6,407 nt of DNA from Candidatus Nitrosopumilus sp. (GCA_013043295.1 JABDOO010000123.1:1-6407), one strand, 5' to 3'. Positions 1-4,775 are shown, numbered from the stretch's first letter. Numbers and translations: made by a program. The notes: generated by a model not told the origin, from the sequence alone.

Positions 1-402
1 TCGTTTAACAAGAAATTACTGGAAAAATTAATGGATTATAATGAAAAAAATTCTCCCAAATTCACTTTATTTGTAAATGATAAAAGATATCCAATCTCAA
101 GCACTTCGATCACCAATTCCCCAATTCCTGTAAATGAACCAACCACCCGTGGTGGAGTATATTTTTCTGATAAATTTGCATATAAAATGAGGTGTGTTGT
201 AGAGGACTTGTCTGTTGTTCCTCTACTAACTAAGAAAATGCTGGGACCTAATACTGAATTTGGTGAAATCAAAATTTCTACTCAAATCGAGTCTGATGGA
301 AAACCATTAGATGTTGAAATTTCAACTAATCTCACAAACAGCGTACAGACTCCAAACTCAATTGAGATGAGTTTGATAATTGTTAAACTAGAATCTGTTT
401 AA
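1..402 (+). CDS. Hypothetical protein, probably 5'-truncated by the window edge
   Basis: I do not recognise this protein. The reading frame is open from base 1. The ten codons before the first ATG (at 31) read as a lysine- and leucine-rich helix (FNKKLLEKL) that joins smoothly to the rest, so the gene probably begins outside the window. The alternative is a leaderless start at ATG 31, which gives 123 residues; a weak TATA-like GTTTAACA at 3-10 would then be at about -25. The body is soluble, with no membrane segment, signal peptide or cysteine cluster. It alternates short predicted beta strands (KFTLFVND; the C-terminal EMSLIIVKLES) with polar loops, suggesting a small beta-rich domain. The stop TAA (400-402) overlaps the stop of the convergent J-domain gene. 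Coding status is well supported by composition; function is unknown. Confidence 0.72.
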   Translation, partial: SFNKKLLEKLMDYNEKNSPKFTLFVNDKRYPISSTSITNSPIPVNEPTTRGGVYFSDKFAYKMRCVVEDLSVVPLLTKKMLGPNTEFGEIKISTQIESDGKPLDVEISTNLTNSVQTPNSIEMSLIIVKLESV

Positions 403-953
403 TCCACTTTGAAATAGTTGTCATATTTTTTTCTGAGTTCCTCGTCTGACAATACTTCGTATGCTTTGTTTAGTTCTGCCATTTCTTTTTCAGAATCTTC
501 TTTTGTTTTATCCGGATGTGTCTTTTTTGCTTTTTCTCTAAATTTCTTTTTTATCTCATCAGACGTGGCATCTTTAGAAACTCCAATAATTTCATAATAA
601 TTGGGTAGTTCGTCATTGTTTAGAGCTTCTCGAAATTCTTTGTCTTCTTTTGTGTTTCGTCTCTGTCCCAACTCTTCATAGTCATCTCCCCAATCTGAGT
701 GATATTTTTCAAACGTCTTGTCTTTTTTTGATTCCAACTCTTCTTTATCATAAGATGTTTTTTTCCTTAGAATAATGTCTCTTGCCAAAAATAAAAAAAC
801 AGCAATAATGGCTATGGCAAAACCTGAAAACAGAATTATTTTTTCCTCATCAGTTACCTCCAGCTCCATATCCAAATTCTTGTTTTGAGCATCAGCTGTT
901 TGTAATCCGCCTGCGATGATTAGCATAATTACAAAAATCCAAAACTTGTTCAT
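399..953 (-). CDS. Membrane-anchored J-domain (DnaJ-like) co-chaperone
   Basis: This 184-residue protein has a hydrophobic N-terminal signal-like segment (about 1-22, ending TADA before QNKN) and a short polar stretch. A clear membrane helix follows (about 39-57), then the basic stop-transfer sequence RKK and a charged linker. A J domain closes the protein (about 118-182: NYYEIIGV, HPD at 146-148, then the NKAYEVLSDEELRKKYD helix). The HPD motif is the residue set that stimulates Hsp70 ATPase in this family, so the protein probably recruits DnaK to the inner face of the membrane. It lacks the Gly/Phe, zinc-finger and substrate-binding domains of full DnaJ. If the first segment is cleaved, only about 16 residues lie outside the cell. 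The start is 9 bases after the Lrp-type gene, with AGGT (961-964) as a weak ribosome site, so the two are probably cotranscribed. Confidence 0.9.
   Translation of the reverse strand: MNKFWIFVIMLIIAGGLQTADAQNKNLDMELEVTDEEKIILFSGFAIAIIAVFLFLARDIILRKKTSYDKEELESKKDKTFEKYHSDWGDDYEELGQRRNTKEDKEFREALNNDELPNYYEIIGVSKDATSDEIKKKFREKAKKTHPDKTKEDSEKEMAELNKAYEVLSDEELRKKYDNYFKVD
426..432 (+). terminator. Oligo-U tract after the first gene, encoded in the J-domain gene
   Basis: Seven T residues begin 24 bases after the stop of the leftmost gene, giving U7 in its transcript. On the minus strand they encode Lys175-Lys176 (with one base of Arg174) of the J-domain protein. This is a plausible U-tract terminator of the archaeal type. 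Confidence 0.4.
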
Positions 954-962
954 TGTTTTTAC

Positions 963-1406
963 CTATGATAATCTGAAATCTTCTTTTGCGGTATTTAGAA
1001 CCACATGTGTAATTGTATTTTCCACATTTGGAATGGCAGCTAGACCCTTTACAAACTTGCTCAATTCACTTCTTGCCTTGAATTTTGCAATAATTACTGT
1101 ATCTGTTGAGCCTGTAATATCGTAAACACCACATACATTTTCAAATTTTGATATTTTATCCTCAATATCTACAATTTTATCATTTTTTGCCATGATTTCA
1201 ATTATTGCAGTTAATGAATAGCCAATTTTTTCATGATCAATTATTGCAGTATATCCTTTGATGATCTTGGCTTTCTCTAGTTTTTTTATTCTTGATAGAA
1301 CTGTTACTGTTGACATTCCTAAATTTAGTGCAAGTTGTCTTGCTGATTGTCTAGCATCTACAAGTAAATTTTTGAGAATCTTCTCATCAGTCGCATCTAG
1401 TTCCAT
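963..1406 (-). CDS. Lrp/AsnC family transcriptional regulator
   Basis: This 147-residue protein has the length and two-domain plan of Lrp/AsnC (feast/famine) regulators. The N-terminal winged helix-turn-helix is at about 4-52: DATDEKILKNLLVDAR, then SARQLALNLGMSTVTVLSRIKKLEKAKIIKGYT with the recognition helix near 32-42. The C-terminal RAM/effector domain spans about 66-142 and includes GVYDITGSTDTVIIAKFK and the PNVENTITHVVLNTAKED ending. In this family the RAM domain forms dimers and octamers and binds amino acids or other small effectors. The ligand cannot be read from the sequence. A strong TATA box (1426-1436) lies 20-30 bases upstream of the ATG, indicating a leaderless transcript. An inverted repeat overlaps that box, consistent with self-repression, which is common in the family. 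The J-domain gene follows in the same direction. It is divergent from the TPR gene at 1530. Confidence 0.95.
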   Translation of the reverse strand: MELDATDEKILKNLLVDARQSARQLALNLGMSTVTVLSRIKKLEKAKIIKGYTAIIDHEKIGYSLTAIIEIMAKNDKIVDIEDKISKFENVCGVYDITGSTDTVIIAKFKARSELSKFVKGLAAIPNVENTITHVVLNTAKEDFRLS

Positions 1407-1420
1407 ATTGTATATTGGTG

Positions 1421-1440
1421 AAAAATTTATTTAAATTTTT
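1421..1440. promoter_or_regulatory. TATA box of the Lrp-type gene inside a 9-bp inverted repeat
   Basis: Perfect 9-base arms, AAAAATTTA (1421-1429) and TAAATTTTT (1432-1440), are separated by two bases. On the minus strand the repeat contains TTTAAATAAAT (1426-1436), at -20 to -30 from the ATG at 1406, which is the best TATA box in the window. A regulator bound to the repeat would block TBP. Because the site is extremely AT-rich, part of the symmetry may be chance. Confidence 0.6.
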
Positions 1441-1483
1441 GTGAAATGTGTGTAAATTTGTTTGATTTTCATGAATTATCTTT

Positions 1484-1507
1484 TTGAATTATATTTCAAA
1501 TTTAATA
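1484..1507 (+). promoter_or_regulatory. Promoter of the first TPR gene with imperfect palindrome
   Basis: TTTAATA (1501-1507) is 23-29 bases before the ATG at 1530, the spacing expected for an archaeal TATA box on a leaderless transcript. Immediately upstream, TTGAATTATATTTCAA (1484-1499) is an imperfect palindrome with 5-base TTGAA/TTCAA arms. It could be an operator for the divergent Lrp-type regulator, but this is inference. Confidence 0.45.
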
Positions 1508-1529
1508 CAAATGATGTCGTAATTTGTAC

Positions 1530-1757
1530 ATGGGAAAGATTGATGATCTTGTGCAATCCGGACAATCCCTAATGGATGAAGGCAAATATGACGAAGCCCT
1601 AGCATTTTTTGATCAAGCACTTTTGTTAAATCAAAATGATCCTGACTTGTGGAATAACAAAGGAGTTGCATTGAGAAGTTTGGGGCGATACGAAGAATCT
1701 ATGGAGTGCTTTAACAAATCTTTAGAGATTGAACCTAGAGACAAATTTGCATCATGA
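1530..1757 (+). CDS. Small TPR protein (two repeats)
   Basis: This 75-residue protein consists almost wholly of two tetratricopeptide repeats (about 5-38 and 39-72). The consensus positions are visible: GKYDEALAFFDQALLLNQNDP in the first repeat, and NNKGVALRSLGRYEESMECFNKSLEIEP in the second. TPR repeats form helical hairpins that bind other proteins, and no partner can be named. There is no signal peptide or membrane helix. I chose ATG 1530 over the in-frame TTG two codons earlier because it suits the TATA-like element at 1501-1507. Two repeats are fewer than most free-standing TPR proteins carry, and the protein stops just after the second. It may dimerise, or it may be a fragment of a longer ancestor. 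A second TPR gene follows after 61 bases with its own promoter. Confidence 0.85.
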   Translation: MGKIDDLVQSGQSLMDEGKYDEALAFFDQALLLNQNDPDLWNNKGVALRSLGRYEESMECFNKSLEIEPRDKFAS

Positions 1758-1787
1758 GATTCATCTGGTTATTGTATAATGATCGCT

Positions 1788-1800
1788 GATTTAATAATTA
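1788..1800 (+). promoter_or_regulatory. TATA-like promoter of the second TPR gene
   Basis: GATTTAATAATTA includes TTTAATA at 1790-1796, which is 23-29 bases upstream of the ATG at 1819. There is no Shine-Dalgarno sequence before that ATG. This suggests that the second TPR gene has its own leaderless transcript rather than depending on read-through from the first. Confidence 0.5.
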
Positions 1801-1818
1801 ATTATTCAAATTCAAAGA

Positions 1819-2397
1819 ATGTCAATTCAAATTTTATCACCTCTAAAGCCGCACGAGGATACAAAAAATCAGTTTATTATTAACAAAATATTACCAAAAT
1901 CTGTGAGTGAAACTGAAAAGTTAGTGGCCCAAGCCTTTGATTGCATTGAAGATGAAAATTTCTCTGATGCCTTGAAATTATATAATTTAGCCCTAAAGGA
2001 AGAACCCGAAAACACTAGTATATTGATTGACAAAGGAGCAACTCTACAAAATATGGGAAAACTAAAACTTGCAATTCGAACATATGATAAAGCACTTTCA
2101 ATTTCACCTGATAACATAGATGCACTATTGAACAAAGGTTCTACATTACATTCGTTAGAACAATACCTTGAGGCAATAGAGTGCTATGATACAGCTTTGA
2201 GAATTGATAAAAAATGCGCAATAGCTCTTGCATACAAAGGACTTTCACTAGGAGAGATGGGTCAACTTACAGAATCGATAAAGCATTTCAAAAAAGCATT
2301 ATCTATTGACAAACATTATGAATTGGCCAGTATCTCAAAAGAAATTGCCCAAGAGTTACTAAAATCAATAAATGCAAAAAAATCTAAAATACTGTAA
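1819..2397 (+). CDS. TPR repeat protein (about four repeats)
   Basis: This 192-residue protein has an N-terminal extension of about 30 polar residues without recognisable features. About four tetratricopeptide repeats follow (roughly 31-64, 66-99, 100-133 and 134-167), then a lysine-rich C-terminal helix. The repeats show the usual signature, for example NKGSTLHSLEQYLEAIECYD and YKGLSLGEMGQLTESIKHF, with A/L/I-D-P-like repeat junctions. It is presumably a cytoplasmic protein-protein interaction scaffold; no catalytic domain, signal peptide or membrane segment is seen. The repeats resemble those of the neighbouring 75-residue gene, so local duplication of TPR units is plausible. Its last 14 bases overlap the tail of the C2H2 gene on the other strand. 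The AAA-AAA codons at 187-188 lie just beyond that gene's stop. Confidence 0.9.
   Translation: MSIQILSPLKPHEDTKNQFIINKILPKSVSETEKLVAQAFDCIEDENFSDALKLYNLALKEEPENTSILIDKGATLQNMGKLKLAIRTYDKALSISPDNIDALLNKGSTLHSLEQYLEAIECYDTALRIDKKCAIALAYKGLSLGEMGQLTESIKHFKKALSIDKHYELASISKEIAQELLKSINAKKSKIL
2376..2382 (-). terminator. Oligo-U tract just after the C2H2 stop, encoded within the TPR gene
   Basis: Seven A residues on the plus strand give U7 in the minus transcript, one base after the C2H2 stop codon (2384-2386). Archaeal RNA polymerase terminates at U-tracts without needing a hairpin. On the plus strand the same bases encode Lys187-Lys188 of the TPR protein. Confidence 0.45.
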
Positions 2398-2557
2398 CGT
2401 CACCAGGTGCTGGCTCTCTATTTGACTGTTTTTCATTTTCCTTGAAATAGTCACCATGTTTTGAATTTTGATGTTCCCTTAATTCTTCAATATTCTGAAA
2501 ACCTTCATGACACAAATAGCATTTTGGTTTGTGTTCATCCACTAGAGGAAGTACCAT
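2384..2557 (-). CDS. Single C2H2 zinc-finger miniprotein
   Basis: This 57-residue protein carries one classical C2H2 finger with spacing C-x2-C-x12-H-x4-H: Cys13, Cys16, His29 and His34, with Phe20 and Leu26 at the hydrophobic core positions. The finger is followed by a charged tail ending in APGDVTVF. One-finger C2H2 proteins with similar proline/acidic tails are, to my knowledge, frequent in Thaumarchaeota; their targets are largely unknown. The finger could bind DNA, RNA or protein. The start at 2557 is the only ATG before the finger and lies 25-31 bases from a TATA-like element (2577-2592), so translation is probably leaderless. The gene is divergent from mqnE, with starts 54 bases apart, making it a candidate local regulator. 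Its 3' end overlaps the TPR gene by 14 bases. Confidence 0.88.
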   Translation of the reverse strand: MVLPLVDEHKPKCYLCHEGFQNIEELREHQNSKHGDYFKENEKQSNREPAPGDVTVF

Positions 2558-2576
2558 GATAGAGTATACATGACTG

Positions 2577-2592
2577 GTTACTTATTTCTTAA
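2577..2592. promoter_or_regulatory. Shared bidirectional TATA region between C2H2 gene and mqnE
   Basis: TTACTTATTTCTTAAG is centred at 2584.5, almost exactly midway between the divergent ATGs at 2557 and 2611. Read rightward, CTTATTT (2581-2587) is at -24 to -30 for mqnE. Read leftward, AAATAAG (2581-2587) is at -24 to -30 for the C2H2 gene. No second AT-rich box exists in the 53-base gap, so both leaderless transcripts probably use this element. Confidence 0.6.
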
Positions 2593-2610
2593 GACTATAA
2601 GGAATATATC

Positions 2611-3729
2611 ATGATGGGAAAACAAAACAGTATGCTAGAACAGCTAGTCAGTGATTCTCAAGCTCTAGATCGTGCTTTGGCAGGAGAAGAACTCTCTTAC
2701 AAAGATGGCCTGGAATTGATGAATTATGATAATTTGCATTTACTTGGAGCAGTAGCTGATAACACTAGAAAAAAACTAGTTGATGATACTGTAACATTTG
2801 CAGCTTCATACTACATGAATTATACCAATGTCTGCGCAGCTAGTTGTCAAATGTGCGCATTTTATCGTAAAGATGGTGCAGATGATGCATATACTCTAAC
2901 TCCTCAAGAAATTGAACAGCGTGTAGGTATTGCAAAACAGATGGGTGCAACAGAAGTTCACATTGTCGGAGGATTTCATCCAAAGCTTCCTCTGGAATAT
3001 TATGAGGACATGATGAAGGCAATTAAAAAAAGCCATCCACAACTAAACATCAAAGCTCTAACTGCAGCTGAAATTTACTATTTATCAAAACTAACTAAAA
3101 ATTCCACAAAAGAAATCTTGTCCAGATTAAAAGATGCTGGATTAGATTCAATGCCTGGTGGAGGTGCCGAACTATTTCATCCTGACATTAGGGAAAAAAT
3201 TGTTCGAGGGAAATGTACTGGCCAGCAATGGCTTGACGTTATTGAGGAGGCTCATAATATGGATATCAAAAGTAATGTTACCATGCTTTATGGTCATATA
3301 GAAAAACCAGAGCACATTGTAGACCATCTGATTAAGATACGTGAATTACAAAAGAAAACAAATGGCTTTTTGACATTGATTCCATTAAAGTTCAGTCTAG
3401 ATAATACTGAACTGGAACAACAACATTTGGTAAATAATGAATGCTCATCAGTATATGATTTAAGAGTAATTGCACTATCTAGACTGATGCTTGCAAATGT
3501 TTTGAATAATATTTCTGTTTATTGGGTTGCATATGGTAAAAAACTTGCACAAGTTGCATTGTCTAATGGTGGAAACGATTTGGTTGGAACTGCATTCTCT
3601 GAAGAAATTTACAAAGCTGCAGGAAAAGCAACATCATCCTCAGTTGAAGAACTTGCAACAATGGTAAAAGAAATTGGACGTGCTCCTGCTCAAAGAAATA
3701 CTCATTTTGGTATTTTGAAAAAATTCTAA
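2611..3729 (+). CDS. mqnE: Aminofutalosine synthase (radical SAM, menaquinone pathway)
   Basis: This 372-residue cytoplasmic radical SAM enzyme has the C-x3-C-x2-C cluster motif in NVCAASCQMCAFYR (Cys75, Cys79, Cys82), which binds the [4Fe-4S] cluster that cleaves S-adenosylmethionine. In the family, MqnE joins the adenosyl radical to 3-[(1-carboxyvinyl)oxy]benzoate to give 6-amino-6-deoxyfutalosine, the committed step of the futalosine route to menaquinone. The call rests on VHIVGGFHP (116-124), MPGGGAELF (181-189), KSNVTMLYGHIE (220-231) and VYWVAYGKKLAQVAL (303-317). These fit MqnE better than the related MqnC and CofH, which share the fold. The length is normal and all visible motifs are intact. 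ATG 2611 suits the TATA element at -24 to -30; ATG 2614 and 2632 are alternatives. The gene is divergent from the C2H2 gene, and its stop overlaps that of the thiamine-binding gene. Confidence 0.9.
   Translation: MMGKQNSMLEQLVSDSQALDRALAGEELSYKDGLELMNYDNLHLLGAVADNTRKKLVDDTVTFAASYYMNYTNVCAASCQMCAFYRKDGADDAYTLTPQEIEQRVGIAKQMGATEVHIVGGFHPKLPLEYYEDMMKAIKKSHPQLNIKALTAAEIYYLSKLTKNSTKEILSRLKDAGLDSMPGGGAELFHPDIREKIVRGKCTGQQWLDVIEEAHNMDIKSNVTMLYGHIEKPEHIVDHLIKIRELQKKTNGFLTLIPLKFSLDNTELEQQHLVNNECSSVYDLRVIALSRLMLANVLNNISVYWVAYGKKLAQVALSNGGNDLVGTAFSEEIYKAAGKATSSSVEELATMVKEIGRAPAQRNTHFGILKKF
3718..3723 (-). terminator. Oligo-U tract after the thiamine-binding gene, encoded in mqnE
   Basis: Six A residues on the plus strand (Lys370-Lys371 of MqnE) give U6 in the minus transcript, two bases past the TAG of the thiamine-binding gene (3726-3728). 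This is a plausible intrinsic archaeal terminator. Confidence 0.4.
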
Positions 3730-4031
3730 CCCATCTGTTTTTTAATAGAGTCTATCTTTTCTTCCATTTTGACATGTTTGTCTCGTCTTGAATCTATTTT
3801 GATTATTACCTCTACTCTTGCTATTCCTAGATTATGAACTGTCTCCATCATCTGCTTTGTAGCGGAATTTATCACATTCATATCATCTGATTCTAAAATT
3901 GTTCCCATTGGGTTAATCTCGTATCTGAGATTCTCTATTTTTTGAATTGATTCAATGGCTTTTGCAATGTAAAAACTAGCACTTGTCGTCTTTGTTGCCA
4001 TGGGATATATGCTAATTTCAGCTTGAATCAT
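3726..4031 (-). CDS. Thiamine-binding protein, MTH1187/UPF0045 family
   Basis: This protein of 101 residues has the usual length of this family (Thiamine_BP fold, ferredoxin-like alpha/beta). Family marks are AEISIYPMATKTTSASFYIAKAIESI at the N-terminus (first strand and helix), YEINPMGTILESDD (about 37-50), and a second helix-strand unit with VHNLGIARVEVIIKIDSR. Members form dimers or tetramers and bind thiamine or related pyrimidines. Their cellular role, sensing or storage, is not firmly established, so no enzyme activity is assigned. It is cytoplasmic, with no signal sequence. A TATA-like TTAAGTAAA (minus strand, 4052-4060) is 21-29 bases upstream of the ATG. A 26-codon ORF upstream overlaps this ATG by four bases, offering coupled translation as an alternative. 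The 3' end overlaps the mqnE stop by four bases. Confidence 0.88.
   Translation of the reverse strand: MIQAEISIYPMATKTTSASFYIAKAIESIQKIENLRYEINPMGTILESDDMNVINSATKQMMETVHNLGIARVEVIIKIDSRRDKHVKMEEKIDSIKKQMG
3738..3743 (+). terminator. Oligo-U tract after mqnE, encoded in the thiamine-binding gene
   Basis: Six T residues begin 9 bases after the mqnE stop and give U6 in its transcript. On the minus strand they are the AAA-AAA codons for Lys97-Lys98 of the thiamine-binding protein. This is a plausible archaeal U-tract terminator. Confidence 0.4.
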
Positions 4032-4108
4032 GGTGAATCATTTTGTTTATTTTTACTTAATAATTTCTTCTCAAGATGTATTTTAAGAGCCAACTTTTCT
4101 TGTTTCAT
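4028..4108 (-). CDS. Possible 26-residue leader ORF of the thiamine-binding gene
   Basis: A short ORF starts at ATG 4108 and encodes a lysine-rich, amphipathic-looking peptide (MKQEKLALKIHLEKKLLSKN, then KQNDSP). Its TGA overlaps the ATG of the thiamine-binding gene in the sequence ATGA (4028-4031 read on the minus strand), the classic geometry for translational coupling. An in-frame TAG lies three codons upstream of the start, so it is not an extension of a longer gene. A TATA-like element (4132-4141) is 24-33 bases upstream, the leaderless distance. I recognise no homologue. It could be chance, since an internal promoter candidate (4052-4060) may transcribe the thiamine-binding gene alone. 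Confidence 0.35.
   Translation of the reverse strand: MKQEKLALKIHLEKKLLSKNKQNDSP
4052..4060 (-). promoter_or_regulatory. TATA-like element of the thiamine-binding gene
   Basis: On the minus strand this reads TTAAGTAAA, 21-29 bases upstream of the ATG at 4031, with no ribosome site between. It fits a leaderless promoter. It lies within the possible 26-codon leader ORF, so only one of the two arrangements may be used. Confidence 0.45.
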
Positions 4109-4131
4109 TCTTCCCTAACATTCAAAGATGG

Positions 4132-4141
4132 GTAATAATGA
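4132..4141. promoter_or_regulatory. Possible shared TATA element between leader ORF and zinc-ribbon gene
   Basis: GTAATAATGA contains TAATAATG (4133-4140), midway between ATG 4108 (minus) and ATG 4166 (plus). It is at -26 to -33 for the rightward gene and at -25 to -32 for the leftward ORF. The layout copies the one between the C2H2 gene and mqnE. The element is a weaker match to a TATA box. Confidence 0.35.
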
Positions 4142-4165
4142 GGAATTTTGAATTGGAATTATACT

Positions 4166-4276
4166 ATGATTAAGACAAAATGTGATAGATGTGGCTCTGA
4201 TTTAGGCACAGAAAGTAAGAAAACAAAGCAAAAATTTTGTGGAAATTGTAAGAAAAAATTTGATTTATACAAATAA
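4166..4276 (+). CDS. 36-residue zinc-ribbon miniprotein
   Basis: This tiny ORF encodes MIKTKCDRCGSDLGTE, a lysine-rich middle, and KFCGNCKKKFDLYK. Two CxxC knuckles (Cys6/Cys9 and Cys25/Cys28), each with a glycine typical of zinc knuckles, are 15 residues apart, the pattern of a minimal zinc ribbon. With ten lysines the protein is strongly basic, so RNA, DNA or ribosome binding is possible. No specific role can be assigned. It is too short for most gene finders, but the four-cysteine pattern would be unlikely by chance. The start has no Shine-Dalgarno site, and a TATA-like box is at 4133-4140. The gene ends 12 bases from the convergent membrane-protein gene. Its AAA-AAA codons (Lys30-Lys31) could provide that gene's U-tract. 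Confidence 0.75.
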   Translation: MIKTKCDRCGSDLGTESKKTKQKFCGNCKKKFDLYK

Positions 4277-4288
4277 TCAATTTATCAA

Positions 4289-4555
4289 TTATTCGGCAGG
4301 TTTCTTTTCGGATCTTTTTGCACTGTCTTTTTTCCTTCTTGCACCAAAGCTAATGAGTACAAGTAAGAATCCAATTCCCACTAGAATTCCTGAGAGCATT
4401 TGGTAAGCTTGATTTTGATCTTCAGCTATCATCAAATCTATAATCTCTTCTTCACTCATTCCTGATTGCCCTACAGGTGGTTCAGAAAATGCGACTGTAA
4501 CAATAATTCCTGCAATAATCATTGCAATACCTCCTGCTAGAATTTTTTTGTCCAC
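4289..4555 (-). CDS. Small two-helix membrane protein
   Basis: This 88-residue protein (counted from GTG 4555) has two hydrophobic helices, about 5-23 (ILAGGIAMIIAGIIVTVAF) and 53-71 (MLSGILVGIGFLLVLISFG). They are joined by a roughly 29-residue acidic loop (SEEEIIDLMIAEDQNQ). A basic tail RRKKDSAKRSEKK follows, which by the positive-inside rule lies in the cytoplasm, placing the acidic loop outside. I do not recognise a family, and no cysteine or catalytic motif is seen. There is no ATG. Candidate starts are TTG 4564, GTG 4561 and GTG 4555. I prefer 4555 because GATAAAATG (minus strand, about 4579-4587) is then at -24 to -32. Upstream lies an apparently gene-poor stretch. Confidence 0.8.
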   Translation of the reverse strand: MDKKILAGGIAMIIAGIIVTVAFSEPPVGQSGMSEEEIIDLMIAEDQNQAYQMLSGILVGIGFLLVLISFGARRKKDSAKRSEKKPAE

Positions 4556-4621
4556 AAGCACCAATTATAATTCATGATACATTTTATCCTATATTAGGGA
4601 TTTTCTTATTTTCTCCTTTGG

Positions 4622-4646
4622 CACTAGCTGGACCTAGTGGTTTTTT
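4622..4646 (+). terminator. Hairpin plus T-run
   Basis: CACTAG (4622-4627) and CTAGTG (4634-4639) form a perfect 6-base stem with a 6-base loop, followed after one G by TTTTTT (4641-4646). It resembles an intrinsic terminator on the plus strand, but no intact plus-strand gene ends just before it. It may be a remnant, or an element in the leader region of the leftward membrane gene. Confidence 0.35.
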
Positions 4647-4657
4647 ATAGACAGGAA

Positions 4658-4775
4658 ATGTCAAATCTTATCATTAAGATTTCTCCTAATCATTTTATTA
4701 TTTGCATCTCTTTTTAGAACATTATCTTTTGCAGCAGAGTACAATGTTGTTACTAGAACAATAATGCTAATCTAG
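4658..4775 (+). pseudogene. Possible frameshifted remnant of a secreted protein gene
   Basis: The frame that ends at TAG 4773-4775 reads LRFLLIILLFASLF, then RTLSFAAEYNVVTRTIMLI, a textbook signal peptide (basic residue, hydrophobic core, A-x-A-like cleavage near FAA/EYN) and a short mature stretch. No ATG, GTG or TTG precedes it in frame. An ATG at 4658 (MSNLIIK) would feed the hydrophobic core only if one base were removed near 4679. The simplest reading is a gene truncated to its first 40 or so codons with a frameshift. Chance AT-rich hydrophobic coding is the alternative. Confidence 0.3.

Noticed and set aside
36..272. Minus-strand 78-codon ORF
   Set aside because: It is antisense to the leftmost gene, whose frame has better coding character and extends to the window edge; no motif or promoter was seen.
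916..1125. Plus-strand 69-codon ORF
   Set aside because: It is antisense to the well-supported Lrp-type gene and the start of the J-domain gene; its hydrophobic translation is what AT-rich antisense commonly gives.
1869..2135. Minus-strand 88-codon ORF
   Set aside because: It lies fully inside the TPR gene on the other strand, and the TPR repeats leave no doubt about the coding strand.
2611..3729. CofH (F420 synthesis) or MqnC as the identity of the radical SAM enzyme
   Set aside because: The GGGAELF, YGHIE and YWVAYGKKLAQVAL segments match MqnE best, and mqnD nearby supports the menaquinone pathway. CofH would show a different segment where GGGAE occurs. A profile search would settle it.
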